Origin: Acholoe squamosa | Lineage: Eukaryota > Annelida > Polychaeta > Phyllodocida > Polynoidae | Assembly (NCBI GenBank): GCA_949317995.1 | Contig: OX439043.1 | Coordinates: forward strand, 44,149,560 to 44,213,559 | Direction of reading: 5' to 3' | Length of the DNA stretch: 64,000 nucleotides | Part shown: positions 9,590 to 19,503 of the stretch, in pieces | Numbering within the stretch: position 1 is the first letter of the stretch | Layout of the letters: the number at the start of each line of letters is the position of its first letter | The notes under the pieces: generated by a model | Databases searched by the model: none | What the model saw: the letters and a program-made list of their open reading frames with translations, nothing else | What the model was told of the DNA's origin: nothing | Program-made: the position numbers and the translations under genes

Positions 9590-12115
9590 GTTCACCTTTA
9601 CCATTAACCTGCATGATTGGTACTTGTTATATAATGTACCCAAAAAAGTCTGCAGGGAATGGAGGGAATTATCTCATTGGTTGATAATGTATTCCGGGAT
9701 TTTTCACACCCATGAGGGAGGGAGGGAAAAATTTATTTTTAGGAAAATATTTTTATTTGTCATGAACATTGTAAGTGAGGACGGCATGAATTCGTCATTA
9801 CGTTATAATGTTTTGTGATTGGAAACGTAGTTTCTTGTGCTGATGGAACTCGGGAAAAAATTTTCCCATTCTCACAAAAGAATCCACCAGGCCTCTGGAC
9901 AGGAAACAAACATATTTTTAAGGGTGGCCCAGGATCTACTTATTTGTTATACAGACTAGTTAACCTGTTTGTAAAACAGACAACGAGTCGATTAGCAGAA
10001 AGGTATGAGTTAGTGGAATTGCTCAGCGCTATATCTGACTAATAGATCCGCTAATAGGAGCTAAGATATACATTGATATATCAGCCCACAGACCCTCCGC
10101 ATCAGCTCACTGGTTGTAAGCAGGAACTGGTTGTGGTGCCTAACTATAAACAATAGAAATCCCCATTCGAAATGCACTGTATGCCCGACTGTATGCTTAA
10201 TGGGACTTCTTGGTAAACGCCTGTATGACAAATAGCCACTCTATCTATGTGTTTCTGCTGTTTATAGTGTTCTAGGATTGACTCCGGATCACTTTTGTTG
10301 TAGTACCGGGTAGTTCGATTATGTGGAGGTGGGGTGGGGTGCATAATGAGTGAATATTAATGATACTAATACTATATATACTTGTAGCCTATAGGAGCCG
10401 GGCCTAGGAGAATATACATGTAGGTCCTGGATATTAACAGTTAGATATCCCCCTACTTTTGTGCAATTCTGGCACATCACATTATCAGAGTGAAAGCAAG
10501 CACTTTTCGACAACATTTTCCGACCTTATGAACTTCACACTGAATCAAAAGGATACAGAAAAATGAAATGCAGAGGAAAAATGCAGGTATACACTTTCCT
10601 TGGTTTTTTTTCTTTTAACATGCCTTTTAAATACTTTATATATGTACTTATAAATTATTGCAGCCTGTGTGGCTGTCTGTTGGTCCATATTTTTATTGGC
10701 ACTTCCAGCAGGTACGGGTAAACTAGACTAGCAGTCAGCGGTGTACCTAGCAAAACAAAAGGTTGCATTTGCATAAATGACCATAATTAACGAGCCTGAA
10801 AAGAATCCAGGTCGGTGGCCTGGTTGGGTCTAACCTAAGATGATTACGGCTAGCACCTCTGATGCCGTGTTTGCCCATATCAGGGGCGTAGGAAAAGGGG
10901 GGGGGGCAAGGGGCCTGGGCTCCCCAATAAAGAAGAGGTTCCCTATATAAGCCTATATAAAAATATAGCAGCCCCCCCCCCCCCCCAACCGAGACCCCTG
11001 CCCCCCCCCCAATAAAGGTTTGCTTCCTTCGCACCTGCATATCGTCTATTGTAACTGCAAGACAAAGAGACATGTCTACATCACGTGTGTGCCTGGCAAA
11101 ACATACATTTTGTACATGCACATGCATGTATAAATCAGTGGGTGACACTGGTGGATTTGCAACTGCTGCAGGACCATGCAATTAGGCCTTTAGGACTGGG
11201 GTGTTTATAATAGCCATCTATATTATAAATATAGCTACGAATAGGTCCGCACCAGTACTAAGCTCCCTATAATCTTTAATTAGTCTGGATAAGAATCTCC
11301 AATGTATGGTACATGTAATACCATACCAACAATCAAAAGTTCCCTCTCTCTCTCTCTCCCTCCCTCCATTTTCCCTCTATCCGTGGGTATTGGACCCTGG
11401 TGCCATTTTCACAGTGTGCAAAATACATAAAGCCACTCAAAGCAGTCGTGGCAAAGCAAGATTTCTTTTTGCTTGAGTGCCTGAAATTAATGCACCGCGG
11501 CTGTCTACGGGTAAGGAAAAAACATGCATTTTAACAGTTAAATTGTTGTTGACATTTTAAAAGTGTGAAAATGGCTATTATTGATAACATGATGCATTTC
11601 TTTGACCTGATCCCAAGCTTAATCATACGTTCATTATTGATTCGTCAAAAGGCCATTGTGAACCAACGCCTACAATTTACAAATTCATAAACAATAATCA
11701 CGCACAAACTGTGTGATCACATAACTATACTACTTGGCATCTTAGGTGATATCTATGAGAGTATGTTGGCACACAAAGCAAACATACATGTATAAGGTTC
11801 TTAAGGCTGTTGATAACCTAGATCTTATCGATGAGCATCCTTTTCCCCCAGTGTTATCTTTGTTATGAACGGTACCATATCATTATCGTGTGCACATATA
11901 TGTAGAGGCAAGGAGAAAGGGGGCTCCATGCTAAAACTTTAAAATTCAGATCACTGGCTTTTCAGTGATATATTTCAAGAGAAGATACTCCTGTTAGTTT
12001 TAGAGGAATGGCTTGCTAAACGTAGGTAGGTGTGACCATTTCCTGAATGGCAATAAGCTATATGCCTAATTGATCATGTGATACATCTATAATTAGCATA
12101 ATTTATGCTAATTAC
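9590..12115. other. No supported gene; intergenic or intronic
   Basis: Several short open frames are present but none has splice support, recognisable motifs or natural composition. A C/G-homopolymer-rich patch at about 10885-11025 is likely a decayed MITE. A CT-rich stretch lies at 11340-11370. This could be intron of the gene starting at 9346. Confidence 0.35.
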
Positions 12116-12504
12116 CTAAATTAGCATAATCTTTTATTCTTTTGCCTATAACTTTTGATCTAAAAATGGTATTTTCGTTCTGTTTTCACCATAGTAAACC
12201 TAGTGAAAGCTTCTTTCAAATGGGATAATTGATTTTCCTTTTTAGAATGAAAATCATGTTTCCATGGCAACAGACATCAACAAAAATGCCTATTTAGGCC
12301 CAAAAACATATTTTTTACATGCCAAATTTGGAACCTTTCCACCCAAAATAGAATGTTTCATCTAAATTCATTGAATTCTCCATAAAAAAGTACCCTATAA
12401 TAGTTTTAGGCATTTTTTCCTATTCTAGCCCATAGTGGTGCCCCTGGTGGCTAAAACAGGTACTAATTCCCACAGGAACCCCCATTTCTGCTTGCTGGCT
12501 CACA
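12116..12504 (+). repeat. Dispersed ~390-bp repeat, copy 1
   Basis: The stretch from CTAAATTAGCATAAT to TGCTTGCTGGCTCACA recurs at 39003-39392 in the same orientation with roughly 85-90% identity by eye. That second copy is inserted inside the Gypsy element, so the family has been mobile. No frame is present. Just upstream, 12091-12113 is itself a palindrome around TTAGCATAATTTATGCTAA. Confidence 0.8.
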
Positions 12505-12819
12505 TTATTATGTATACTCTTTTTCGATAGAAAACATTTTTCATACACTGCTTTTCCTATATTTGGATACATTTTAAAGAAACAACGAAAAGAGAACACT
12601 TTTTTTTGCCAAGTAGGCAGAGATTGATGGGGACAAAATCGATAAGGAGACGAAGAAGATGACTGGGTGTCTACATGGTACAACCGGACCTTTCAGGATA
12701 TCTGGGTATTCAGGGTAAGAGAGAGAATGGAATTGTTTGCCAAGTTGCATACGAATGCACCATTTGGAGTCTAGATTTTCAATTTCTTTTTCTTAGGTGG
12801 CCCCTACCTAAACTTCATA

Positions 12820-12852
12820 TGGTCGATAGGCACCACTTGTCGTCATTTGGGG
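12820..12852 (+). repeat. 33-bp block with inverted match at 19857-19889
   Basis: The block containing GGTCGATAGGCACCACTTG is repeated perfectly as its complement at about 19857-19889. The two flank the 13.0-19.5 kb element but lie outside its motif-bearing ends. The surrounding sequence does not match in the same way, so this may be a fragment of a dispersed repeat. Confidence 0.6.
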
Positions 12853-13014
12853 TGGGAGGGGCCCCAGAATAAATATAGTAGGACATGTTAAAGTTTTTTT
12901 GTGTGTATACTACAGGGATTGGACCATAACATCCACATATTGGGGTAGGTTAAATATGAAAACTCTACTTACACCACCCTGGTGAAGAAGGCATGTCCAA
13001 GATTGAAAAGTGAC

Positions 13015-13406
13015 GGGGCGATTCGTCTCACGCCCTAACCCTGTGTATTGTGGGATGCCTTAAGACCTTGTAATATATTATCTAACTTAGTTATTGCGAA
13101 TGGTTATGAAAATAGACAGCTAACCTGATAATATGGACCATAAAACATATACATTGGCTTTGATGTCCATCATTTTGCAGTGTGAGAGAAAATGTTGAAA
13201 TTTTATGTGGTACAAGGAAACACCAGTACATCCTACACCCCTTCCTATCAAATACCATAACTAAATGTAAAATGGAATAAATTTATTTATTTATTTATGA
13301 ATAAGTAAGGTATGACCATGAGTTCATCTTGCTATATCGTTATTAGGCCTGCCTGAAAGCATCAGACCACTAGAGCTCCTGTCCAGGGCGTGAGACGAAT
13401 CGCCCC
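13015..13406. mobile_element. 392-bp MITE with 22-bp perfect inverted ends
   Basis: The left end 13015-13036 and right end 13385-13406 are perfect inverted repeats carrying the 19-mer GGGCGTGAGACGAATCGCC. GAC flanks both sides at 13012-13014 and 13407-13409, a possible 3-bp target duplication. The interior has no coding frame. The ends match the motif that recurs through the adjacent transposon (13411-19501), so this is most simply a non-autonomous derivative mobilised by the same transposase. Confidence 0.7.
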
Positions 13407-13589
13407 GACAGGCGATTCGTCTCACGCCCTAGCCCCATGACGGTACCAACACTGCAGGACAGTTAAGCCCCCAGTTAAGCCCCCAGAAATGACCAAACAT
13501 GATTCTCACCATAAAGGGGCTATGAAAGGATGATAGTTGAACAACAGTTGAACATGTAATAACATTTATTAACTGCTTAACATTTCATC

Positions 13590-13640
13590 ATTATCATTAC
13601 TATTACTACTATTATTATTATTACTACTATTATTATTATC
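13590..13640. repeat. ATT/ACT trinucleotide microsatellite
   Basis: A run of TATTA, CTA and TCA triplets with no coding significance. A similar array lies at 18033-18172. Confidence 0.8.
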
Positions 13641-13738
13641 ATTATTACCCCTCTCTTAACGATTAATACATGCAAGGGGTGTGTACAGGGTACAACATAC
13701 AATTCTCCGATAATGGTATAACTACTACTACAGGGGGG

Positions 13739-13953
13739 GGTTAACACCAAAGAAATGACCACAACGCACGGGTGTGAGACGATTCGCCTGCAGCTGCAGC
13801 AGCTAATATATGAGAAAAAGGTGGACGGTTCTTTCAAGTGGTTGGGACCGTTCGGGCGTCAGACGATTCGCCTGCAGCAGCAAATGTATGGGAAAAAGGT
13901 GGACGGTTCTAACCAGAGGTTGGGACCGTTCAGGCGTGAGACGATTCTCCTGT
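13739..13953 (+). repeat. ~215-bp direct repeat, left copy, three motif units
   Basis: This copy and 16761-16968 are direct repeats with about 90-95% identity by eye. Each contains two to three tandem units of about 78 bp. Each unit starts with the 19-mer motif and carries CTGCAGCAGC, then GAAAAAGGTGGACGGTTCT and GGGACCGTT. The pair brackets the transposase-like gene. The arrangement resembles subterminal transposase-binding repeats or promoter repeats. The phrases GGACGGTTC and GGGACCGTT are partly complementary, so hairpins are possible. Confidence 0.8.
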
Positions 13954-14071
13954 CGTAGAAGCATATATATATACAACTTTATACAAAATGCATCAGACCT
14001 CTACAGCTCTACAGCTATGGAGAAATGCTCAGGATGGATGAAAGGTAAATACACTAGTACACAAGCATCAT

Positions 14072-16744
14072 CTACTTCTTCCGCGATGACCTGCGGAGAC
14101 GTACTTGGACTTCCTTGGTGGCCTTGGTTTTGGCGGAGGTCGACTTGGTTGCCCTCAACTTGGTTGCCCTCGACTTGGCTACCCTCGACCTAACTAGCTG
14201 AGGGAGGGGGACATCATCGTTGTCACTCTCAGCAGCAAGTCGTGCCTTCACCTGAGAAAGAGGGAGGTCATCCTCCATGTTGGCCTTGAGGTTGGCAAGA
14301 GGGGTGTCTTCCTCAGAGCTGTCCTCAGAGTTGGGGAGATGGGCTAGAGGAAGCTCGTCCTCAGTGTCATAGCCTGACTCCCCCTCAAAGTCGAACTCTT
14401 CATCCGAGTCTTCACAGACGTCTTCCTCCTCCTTTGCCACAACCTTGGTCTTGTACCATCCGGCACACCCCGGTACAAGCTGCCCAGTGCTCATGCAGCA
14501 AGCTCTGTAGCATGAGGTGCGCCGGACATAGATGGCACCTTGGAAAGCACATGCTTGGTGCATTTCCATAAGCCCAGCCACACCTGGGCTGTCCCAGTCC
14601 TCAACCTCTTTTGTTGACTCCATCACTTCCCTGGATGTAACCTGGACAAGTTGGACCTTGGTTGCTGGTGCAACCTTCTCCACAAAGTTGTCTGCCGATT
14701 GGATGATCTGATTGGTCTTTACGATGCGGTCAGCCAGGCGCTTCATAGCTCCTCCGACCCCGTCGCAGGGGCCTTTCCCGTGCCCGGCCTCGAGCCAATT
14801 CCATGCTGCGACGAGGCCGAAGGTACTGGTAAACCTTAGAAGCATCTGAATGACGTGCCTATTACGGTACTGCGAGGAGGGACTGTCCGTGCAGAAGTGT
14901 ATGGATGTCACATATGAAAATGATGCCTTGATATCTTCTATCAGTTTCTGTATGAATGTGAAGGTAGTTGGAAAGGAGTGGGAGGTAACGGATGTCACAC
15001 CTACGTATGTGTGAGTTATGAGGAGGCCTTCTGGTGATCGTATTTTCACCACCATAGGATGTATGGTTATCTGATCCTTTGAATAGTAGGCTGAGGTGAT
15101 CTCACGCAGATAGGCACAGTTCCAGTTTTCGGAGTAGTCCATTAGTATGACAGCATGGCCCACTGGCAGATTTTCCTCCAGCCTCTTCATCTCACGGTAC
15201 TGCGCCTCAACTCTGCCACAATGTGCACGGAACCCTGGCAGGGCAGCAAGGAAGGTCTTTATGAACACCTCTTTTGGTTCTGACTTGGTGACTAGTTTAG
15301 TGTGATGGACTTCCTTGGTCACAATTTTCTTGTCAACTATGCTCTCCACCTTCTTGCTCACCCGTTCCCATTGCTTGTATGAGACCATCTCCTTGTTCAT
15401 CTTTTGAAGCTCCATCTCTATGGCCTCATCAGTATAGTTGTTTGTCATGGCAGTGGTGCTCTTCGGTAGGGTTGGAACAGCGTCCATCATAAGTGACATA
15501 TTTGCATGTGCCTTGCACAAACAGACGCTGCGTTTTAGGAAGTGATTGAGTTTGATGTACCATGGTCTGGCTCTCCTGAAGGTGGAATACTCTAGGGTCA
15601 TGTTCTCGAATTCTGAGCAGTACTTCCTATGTAGATTAATTAACGTATCTCCAAGAGCGTAACGCTGCTGATTTTTGGTTTGGTGTCTTTTGTCTGGCAA
15701 CATGTAAGAGTTATCGTCACGCTTCATGAAGTCAATAATAGATTGTTTAGTGGCCTCCGTTTTATCGATTCTGGCGGTGCTCGGCTCTTTCTCTTTCCAT
15801 ATATAATCACGAGAAATTTGTACAGTCTCTGCGAGCAAGCCAAGTGTTCCATGATAATTTTTGCCGGCCACAGGCTCCCGGAACAGGCCTTTCTTCACAT
15901 CAACAGAACTCGCCTTCACCTGGCTGGCAGCAATTTGTAGGGTGAGGAAGGCCTTCACCCTATCACTTGTCGGAGTGATGTTCAATTCCTCCATGTTGTT
16001 CATCGTAAGTGTCAATGGGGATGCAGGGGCTGGTGCTGGTTCAACCGGTGCAGCTTCCACTTGTGGCTGTGGATCTGCTGGTTCATGACCCTCCAAACCA
16101 GGGGGTGGGATTGCCTGTGGAGCTGGTGCTGGTTCAACCGGTGCAGCTTCCACTTGTGGCTGTGGATCTGCTGGTTCATGACCCTCCAAACCAGGGTGTG
16201 GGATCACCTGTGGATCTGCTAGTTCATGATTATCAAACCCAGGAGGTGGGGTCTCTCCTCTCAGCGCATGAAAGAATCTCACTACTGGACGACGAGGTTG
16301 TTGCTTAGATGGTGGTGGGAGAGTTGCAGTCCTTGGAGTGGTAGGTTGCCGCGGTACACTTGCGGCCCTTGGAGTGGTAGGTTGCCGCGGTGCACTTGCG
16401 GCCCTTGGAGTGGTAGGTTGCCGCGGTACACTTGCGGCCCGTGGAGTGGTAGGTTGCCGCGGTGCACTTGCGGCCCTTGGAGTGGTAGGTTGCCGCGGTA
16501 CACTTGCGGCCCGTGGAGTGGTAGGTTGCCGCGGTGCACTTGCGGCCCTTGGAGTGGTTGGGTCACCTTGATGACGCATAGCCGCAGCAGCTGCTGAAGC
16601 AAGCTGCTTACGTAGCTGTGCTACTTCCTGTTGTGCAGCATCCAGCTCCTTCTTCATTGCCCTTGCCTTACTCTGGCGAGAGAACGGCAAGGCGACAACA
16701 AGACTGTAATTGATAAAAGAAGTGAACCATAAGTACTGAGTCAA
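14072..16744 (-). CDS. DDE-type transposase-like protein with proline-rich repeat region
   Basis: An intact 890-codon frame. Residues 1-24 may lie upstream of a splice acceptor (TCTCTCGCCAG before AGTAAGGC). A more likely coding start is Met29, or an upstream exon joined at Ser25. Residues 29-56 are heptad-like (coiled coil). Residues 62-140 hold about seven copies of a 12-residue unit, PTTPRAASAPRQ. Residues 165-245 hold a longer Pro/Glu repeat. The conserved core has CLCKAHAN (about 408), MDYSENWNCAY with D536, HFCTDSPSSQYRNR with D620 and GHGKGPCDGVGGAMKRLAD with D661. This D...D...D spacing and these phrases recall a widespread invertebrate transposase-like family with DFAEN-, SDG-SQY- and HGKGPCDG-type motifs. 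The tail is acidic, then Lys/Arg/Thr-rich. The role as transposase is inferred. The undamaged frame suggests a recent or selected copy. Confidence 0.7.
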   Translation of the reverse strand: MTQYLWFTSFINYSLVVALPFSRQSKARAMKKELDAAQQEVAQLRKQLASAAAAAMRHQGDPTTPRAASAPRQPTTPRAASVPRQPTTPRAASAPRQPTTPRAASVPRQPTTPRAASAPRQPTTPRAASVPRQPTTPRTATLPPPSKQQPRRPVVRFFHALRGETPPPGFDNHELADPQVIPHPGLEGHEPADPQPQVEAAPVEPAPAPQAIPPPGLEGHEPADPQPQVEAAPVEPAPAPASPLTLTMNNMEELNITPTSDRVKAFLTLQIAASQVKASSVDVKKGLFREPVAGKNYHGTLGLLAETVQISRDYIWKEKEPSTARIDKTEATKQSIIDFMKRDDNSYMLPDKRHQTKNQQRYALGDTLINLHRKYCSEFENMTLEYSTFRRARPWYIKLNHFLKRSVCLCKAHANMSLMMDAVPTLPKSTTAMTNNYTDEAIEMELQKMNKEMVSYKQWERVSKKVESIVDKKIVTKEVHHTKLVTKSEPKEVFIKTFLAALPGFRAHCGRVEAQYREMKRLEENLPVGHAVILMDYSENWNCAYLREITSAYYSKDQITIHPMVVKIRSPEGLLITHTYVGVTSVTSHSFPTTFTFIQKLIEDIKASFSYVTSIHFCTDSPSSQYRNRHVIQMLLRFTSTFGLVAAWNWLEAGHGKGPCDGVGGAMKRLADRIVKTNQIIQSADNFVEKVAPATKVQLVQVTSREVMESTKEVEDWDSPGVAGLMEMHQACAFQGAIYVRRTSCYRACCMSTGQLVPGCAGWYKTKVVAKEEEDVCEDSDEEFDFEGESGYDTEDELPLAHLPNSEDSSEEDTPLANLKANMEDDLPLSQVKARLAAESDNDDVPLPQLVRSRVAKSRATKLRATKSTSAKTKATKEVQVRLRRSSRKK

Positions 16745-16760
16745 ATCTCTATGTGAGAAG

Positions 16761-16968
16761 GGTTACTACCAAAGAAATGACCAAACACACGGGCGTGAGA
16801 CGATTCGCCTGCAGCAGCTAATATATAAGAAAAAGGTGGACGGTTCTTTCAAGTGGTTAGAACCGTTCGGGCGTGAGACGATTCGCCTGCAGCAGCAAAT
16901 GTATGGGAAAAAGGTGGACGGTTCTAACCAGAGGTTGGGACCGTTCGGGCGTGAGACGATTCTCCTGT
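16761..16968 (+). repeat. ~215-bp direct repeat, right copy, three motif units
   Basis: It matches 13739-13953 in the same orientation, with the 19-mer at 16791, 16869 and 16947. It begins only 17 bp upstream of the first in-frame ATG of the 890-codon gene. It therefore overlaps where that gene's promoter or last upstream intron would be. Confidence 0.8.
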
Positions 16969-16975
16969 TGTGCAA

Positions 16976-17313
16976 TGTTTCCTGGATAGAGTTAAGACCT
17001 AAAAAAATCATGAAGCAAACACATAACGCTATGGTTCAACGAGAAATATATATATTTATTTATTACCTTTTATTAAAGGTGAGAGAAATGACTTTAATAG
17101 ATCTAATATAGTACTTTTATAGCATTTATAGCATTTATATAAGTTAGGCCATTCCTTCTTCTTGGGTAGAAAAATATATATATATATATATAGACTTTTA
17201 AATATCTGTGTACATGTTACATCTTACATCTCTTAAATAGAAGCACCTTGCTGTCTGTATACATGTATATATATATAAGAACTTTCTTAGATTATGTTAA
17301 ATGCAGTTAAATA
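16976..17313. other. Spacer between the two genes of the element; TA-rich
   Basis: A/T-rich sequence with short TA runs at 17173-17192 and 17266-17277. AATAAA-like signals for the upstream minus-strand gene may lie here. Nothing else is supported. Confidence 0.3.
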
Positions 17314-18548
17314 TTAATTTTTCTTCCTCAGGTCGAGAGAATGGGCAAATTTCGTCCTCGGACTTTTCGTAGGAGAAACTGGCTTCTTCTTCTTCTTCTT
17401 CTTCTTCCCTTCTTCCCAGGTCCTATCCACAATATTCTCCATGGTAGCAATGGGGTGGGGGTAGGGCAGGGGCTTAACAGGGGGAGTTGATTTTGATTTT
17501 GTGGAATGTTTGCTGGAAGAAAAGGAAAAATTCTTTTTAACAGAAAAAAAACAACATAGACACACACAAAAAAAAATTGAATGAAATGACAAGGTGCTTC
17601 ATGTATTACAAATAAAAGATGGGGGGAAATAAATTTTATGTTTTACTCACCGAGCAGAGCCAGGATCTGGCTTACGCCGCTTCTCGGGAAGGGGTAGGGG
17701 AGGCTCTGCCTCCACTCCCTGCACTCTACGGGACGACTTCCCTCTACCTTTCCCTTTGCCTTTTGTTGGAGTTGGAGTTTGGTGGCTAGGTCCAGCTACG
17801 GGCTCTTCGGGTTGTGGTGCTGGCAGAGGTGCTGCCTCAGGTGCTGGCAGAGGTGCTGCCTCAGGTGCTGGCAGAGGTGCTGCCTCAGGTGCTGGCAGAG
17901 GTGCTGCCTCAGGTGCTGGCAGAGGTGCTGCCTTAGGTGCTGCCTCAGCTTCAGCCTCAGGTGCTGCCTCAGCTTCAGCCTCACGTGCAGTATCTTCATT
18001 TAAAATATTATAAAAAGTGACAAGACTTAAATTATTATCATTATTATAATTATCATTTGATTATCATAATTATCATTGTTATTGTTATTTATCATTGTTA
18101 TTGTTATTTATCATTATTATTATCATTGTTGTTGTTGTTATTATTATTATTATCATGATCATTATTATTATTGGAACAGGACTGATAGTACAGGTACAAA
18201 CCTTTGTCCCTTTTCAGTTTCGCTTTGTACCTTCTCTTTGATTCGCGGCGACGTTCCTGGAGCTCTGGGTCCAGGTCATCAATGCCCTTCCTCTTTGGTT
18301 TGTATTTCTGAAAGAATAAGAATAAGATAATTTAAGAATCATAATAAAATAATAATTCTTAGAGATAACTTAGTGTCAATATACTTCCAATATACTTCCT
18401 TAAGTTACATAACAGGTAAAGTTACCTCATCTGACAACCTCTTGGCCATCTTCTTCTCCTCTGTTTGTCTTTTCTTGTCATAACACCTCTTCCACCGTTT
18501 ACGAGCACTCTCCAAGGCCGCTGGGGATTTTGGGTCTTTGTAAGGCAT
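17314..18548 (-). CDS. Four-exon gene for a 256-residue basic, repeat-rich protein
   Basis: The coding exons, in minus-strand order, are 18548-18426, 18307-18202, 17993-17651 and 17512-17314, each bounded by AG and GT. Their lengths (123, 106, 343, 199) sum to 771 and the phases agree across every junction, giving 256 residues and a stop. Exon 1 begins with ATG directly after its acceptor (MPYKDPKSPAALESARKRWK). Exons 1-2 are Arg/Lys-rich helices (RKRWKRCYDKKR; RRRESKRRYKAKLKRDK). Exon 3 has about six 8-residue EAAPLPAP repeats (24-nt units). Exon 4 has a run of eight Lys, probably a nuclear signal. Comparable basic N-terminal segments precede the catalytic core in the DFAEN-type family, so it may supply the DNA-binding part, either separately or by alternative splicing to the 890-codon exon. 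That link is inference. The exon 3 acceptor has a weak pyrimidine tract. Confidence 0.7.
18033..18172. repeat. ATT/ATC microsatellite array in intron 2 of the four-exon gene
   Basis: Long runs of TTATCATTG, TTATTA and ATTATC triplets occupy most of the intron between 18201 and 17994. No further function is supported. Confidence 0.85.
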
Positions 18549-18976
18549 CTGCAAGAATAGATTATAAAAAACATACATGGGCGAATCGTCTCACTCCCGA
18601 CACCTACAGACTATGCCTAACATAGGATAAGTGTACCAAATGGACAAGACAGGGTGTGTATTAGTATTCTTTATGATATGGTAATGCCAGGCCAGGTCAG
18701 GCCAGAAAATATGCAGTACAAACAAACTTCATTGAGACAGGCGAATCGTCTCACGCCCGACACTCACATACCTCTGCCTTCATTTTACATAAGACTAACG
18801 GCAGAAAGTGAACCAGATCGGCCGAGCGTAATGTTTACATGTTGCTGAGGTGATTTACAGCCCTAATTACCACACTTAGCTCGATCAATACAGTCTATAG
18901 CATGTTTTCTACATTATTTAATCAAATTTCTTGAAAATTAATGGTTTAAAGCATAATTTTTCATCAATTTCTTACC

Positions 18977-19080
18977 TTGAAAACGTTTAGTCGACCGGCG
19001 ACAAACTTCCAAAGCGCCTGCGTCCGTAACGTTCCTGTCTTTTACACCAGATGGCGGGTCATAGGTTTAGTTCTAGCGAA
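18977..19080 (-). other. Probable 5' untranslated first exon of the four-exon gene
   Basis: On the minus strand a good donor, TTTTCAAG|GTAAGA, has its exon end at 18977. It lies 430 bp upstream of the acceptor that opens exon 1 at 18548. No open frame precedes it, so the exon would be untranslated. Two tandem copies of the 19-bp motif (19089-19126) lie immediately upstream, where the promoter should be, with a third at 19292. Autoregulation by motif binding is possible but unproven. Confidence 0.4.
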
Positions 19081-19503
19081 AACCGCCAGGGGGTGAGACG
19101 AATCGCTGGGCGTGAGACGATTCGCTCCGGGTCGACCTCTGCCTTTGTATAGTGATATCTATTGCTATGGAGCTAGCAGGAAAATGCCCTTGACATGTCT
19201 TATACCTTTGATATGTAGGTGCTTTGTGATATGAATAAGGATGGTTAAATATAAAAACCCTAAAAAATTTGGATATATATATAGAAATTGAGGGCGTGAG
19301 ACGGTTCGCCCTCTGCTTCAGCCCCAGACTACCCCACCGTACATCAATCATTCTGTTCTGCTCTTTGCAGGACCCAGACTCTAATTTTCTTTTTCTCATA
19401 TACAAGTATAAGTTCGCAGAGAAAATGGATGGTATAGATAGACCATGCACTGTGTGTATATTATAGCTAGACCCCCATCTTTGGGCGTGAGACGAATCGC
19501 CTA

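Larger units (their letters stand above)
13411..19501 (-). mobile_element. Candidate large two-gene DNA transposon with recurring 19-bp motif
   Basis: The left edge carries GGCGATTCGTCTCACGCCC at 13411-13429 and the right edge its inverted copy at 19483-19501. Between them lie eleven more copies of the motif at about 13771, 13854, 13932, 16791, 16869, 16947, 18580, 18741, 19089, 19108 and 19292. Two minus-strand genes are enclosed: a DDE-type transposase-like ORF (14072-16744) and a four-exon gene for a basic protein (17314-18548). No clear target duplication was found at these edges, so the exact ends are uncertain. The motif was not noticed elsewhere in the window. The superfamily is not established. 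Confidence 0.6.

Noticed and set aside
10747-11181. 144-codon minus-strand frame
   Set aside because: It runs through G/C homopolymers and shows no domain, no splice pattern and no promoter motif.
13016-13430. A CRISPR array suggested by repeated short motif copies
   Set aside because: Spacing is irregular, orientation is mixed and the host is clearly eukaryotic with introns.
16226-16602. Frames antisense to or shifted within the proline-rich repeat
   Set aside because: The 36-nt repeat is open in several frames. Only the frame continuous with the conserved DDE-like core is credible.
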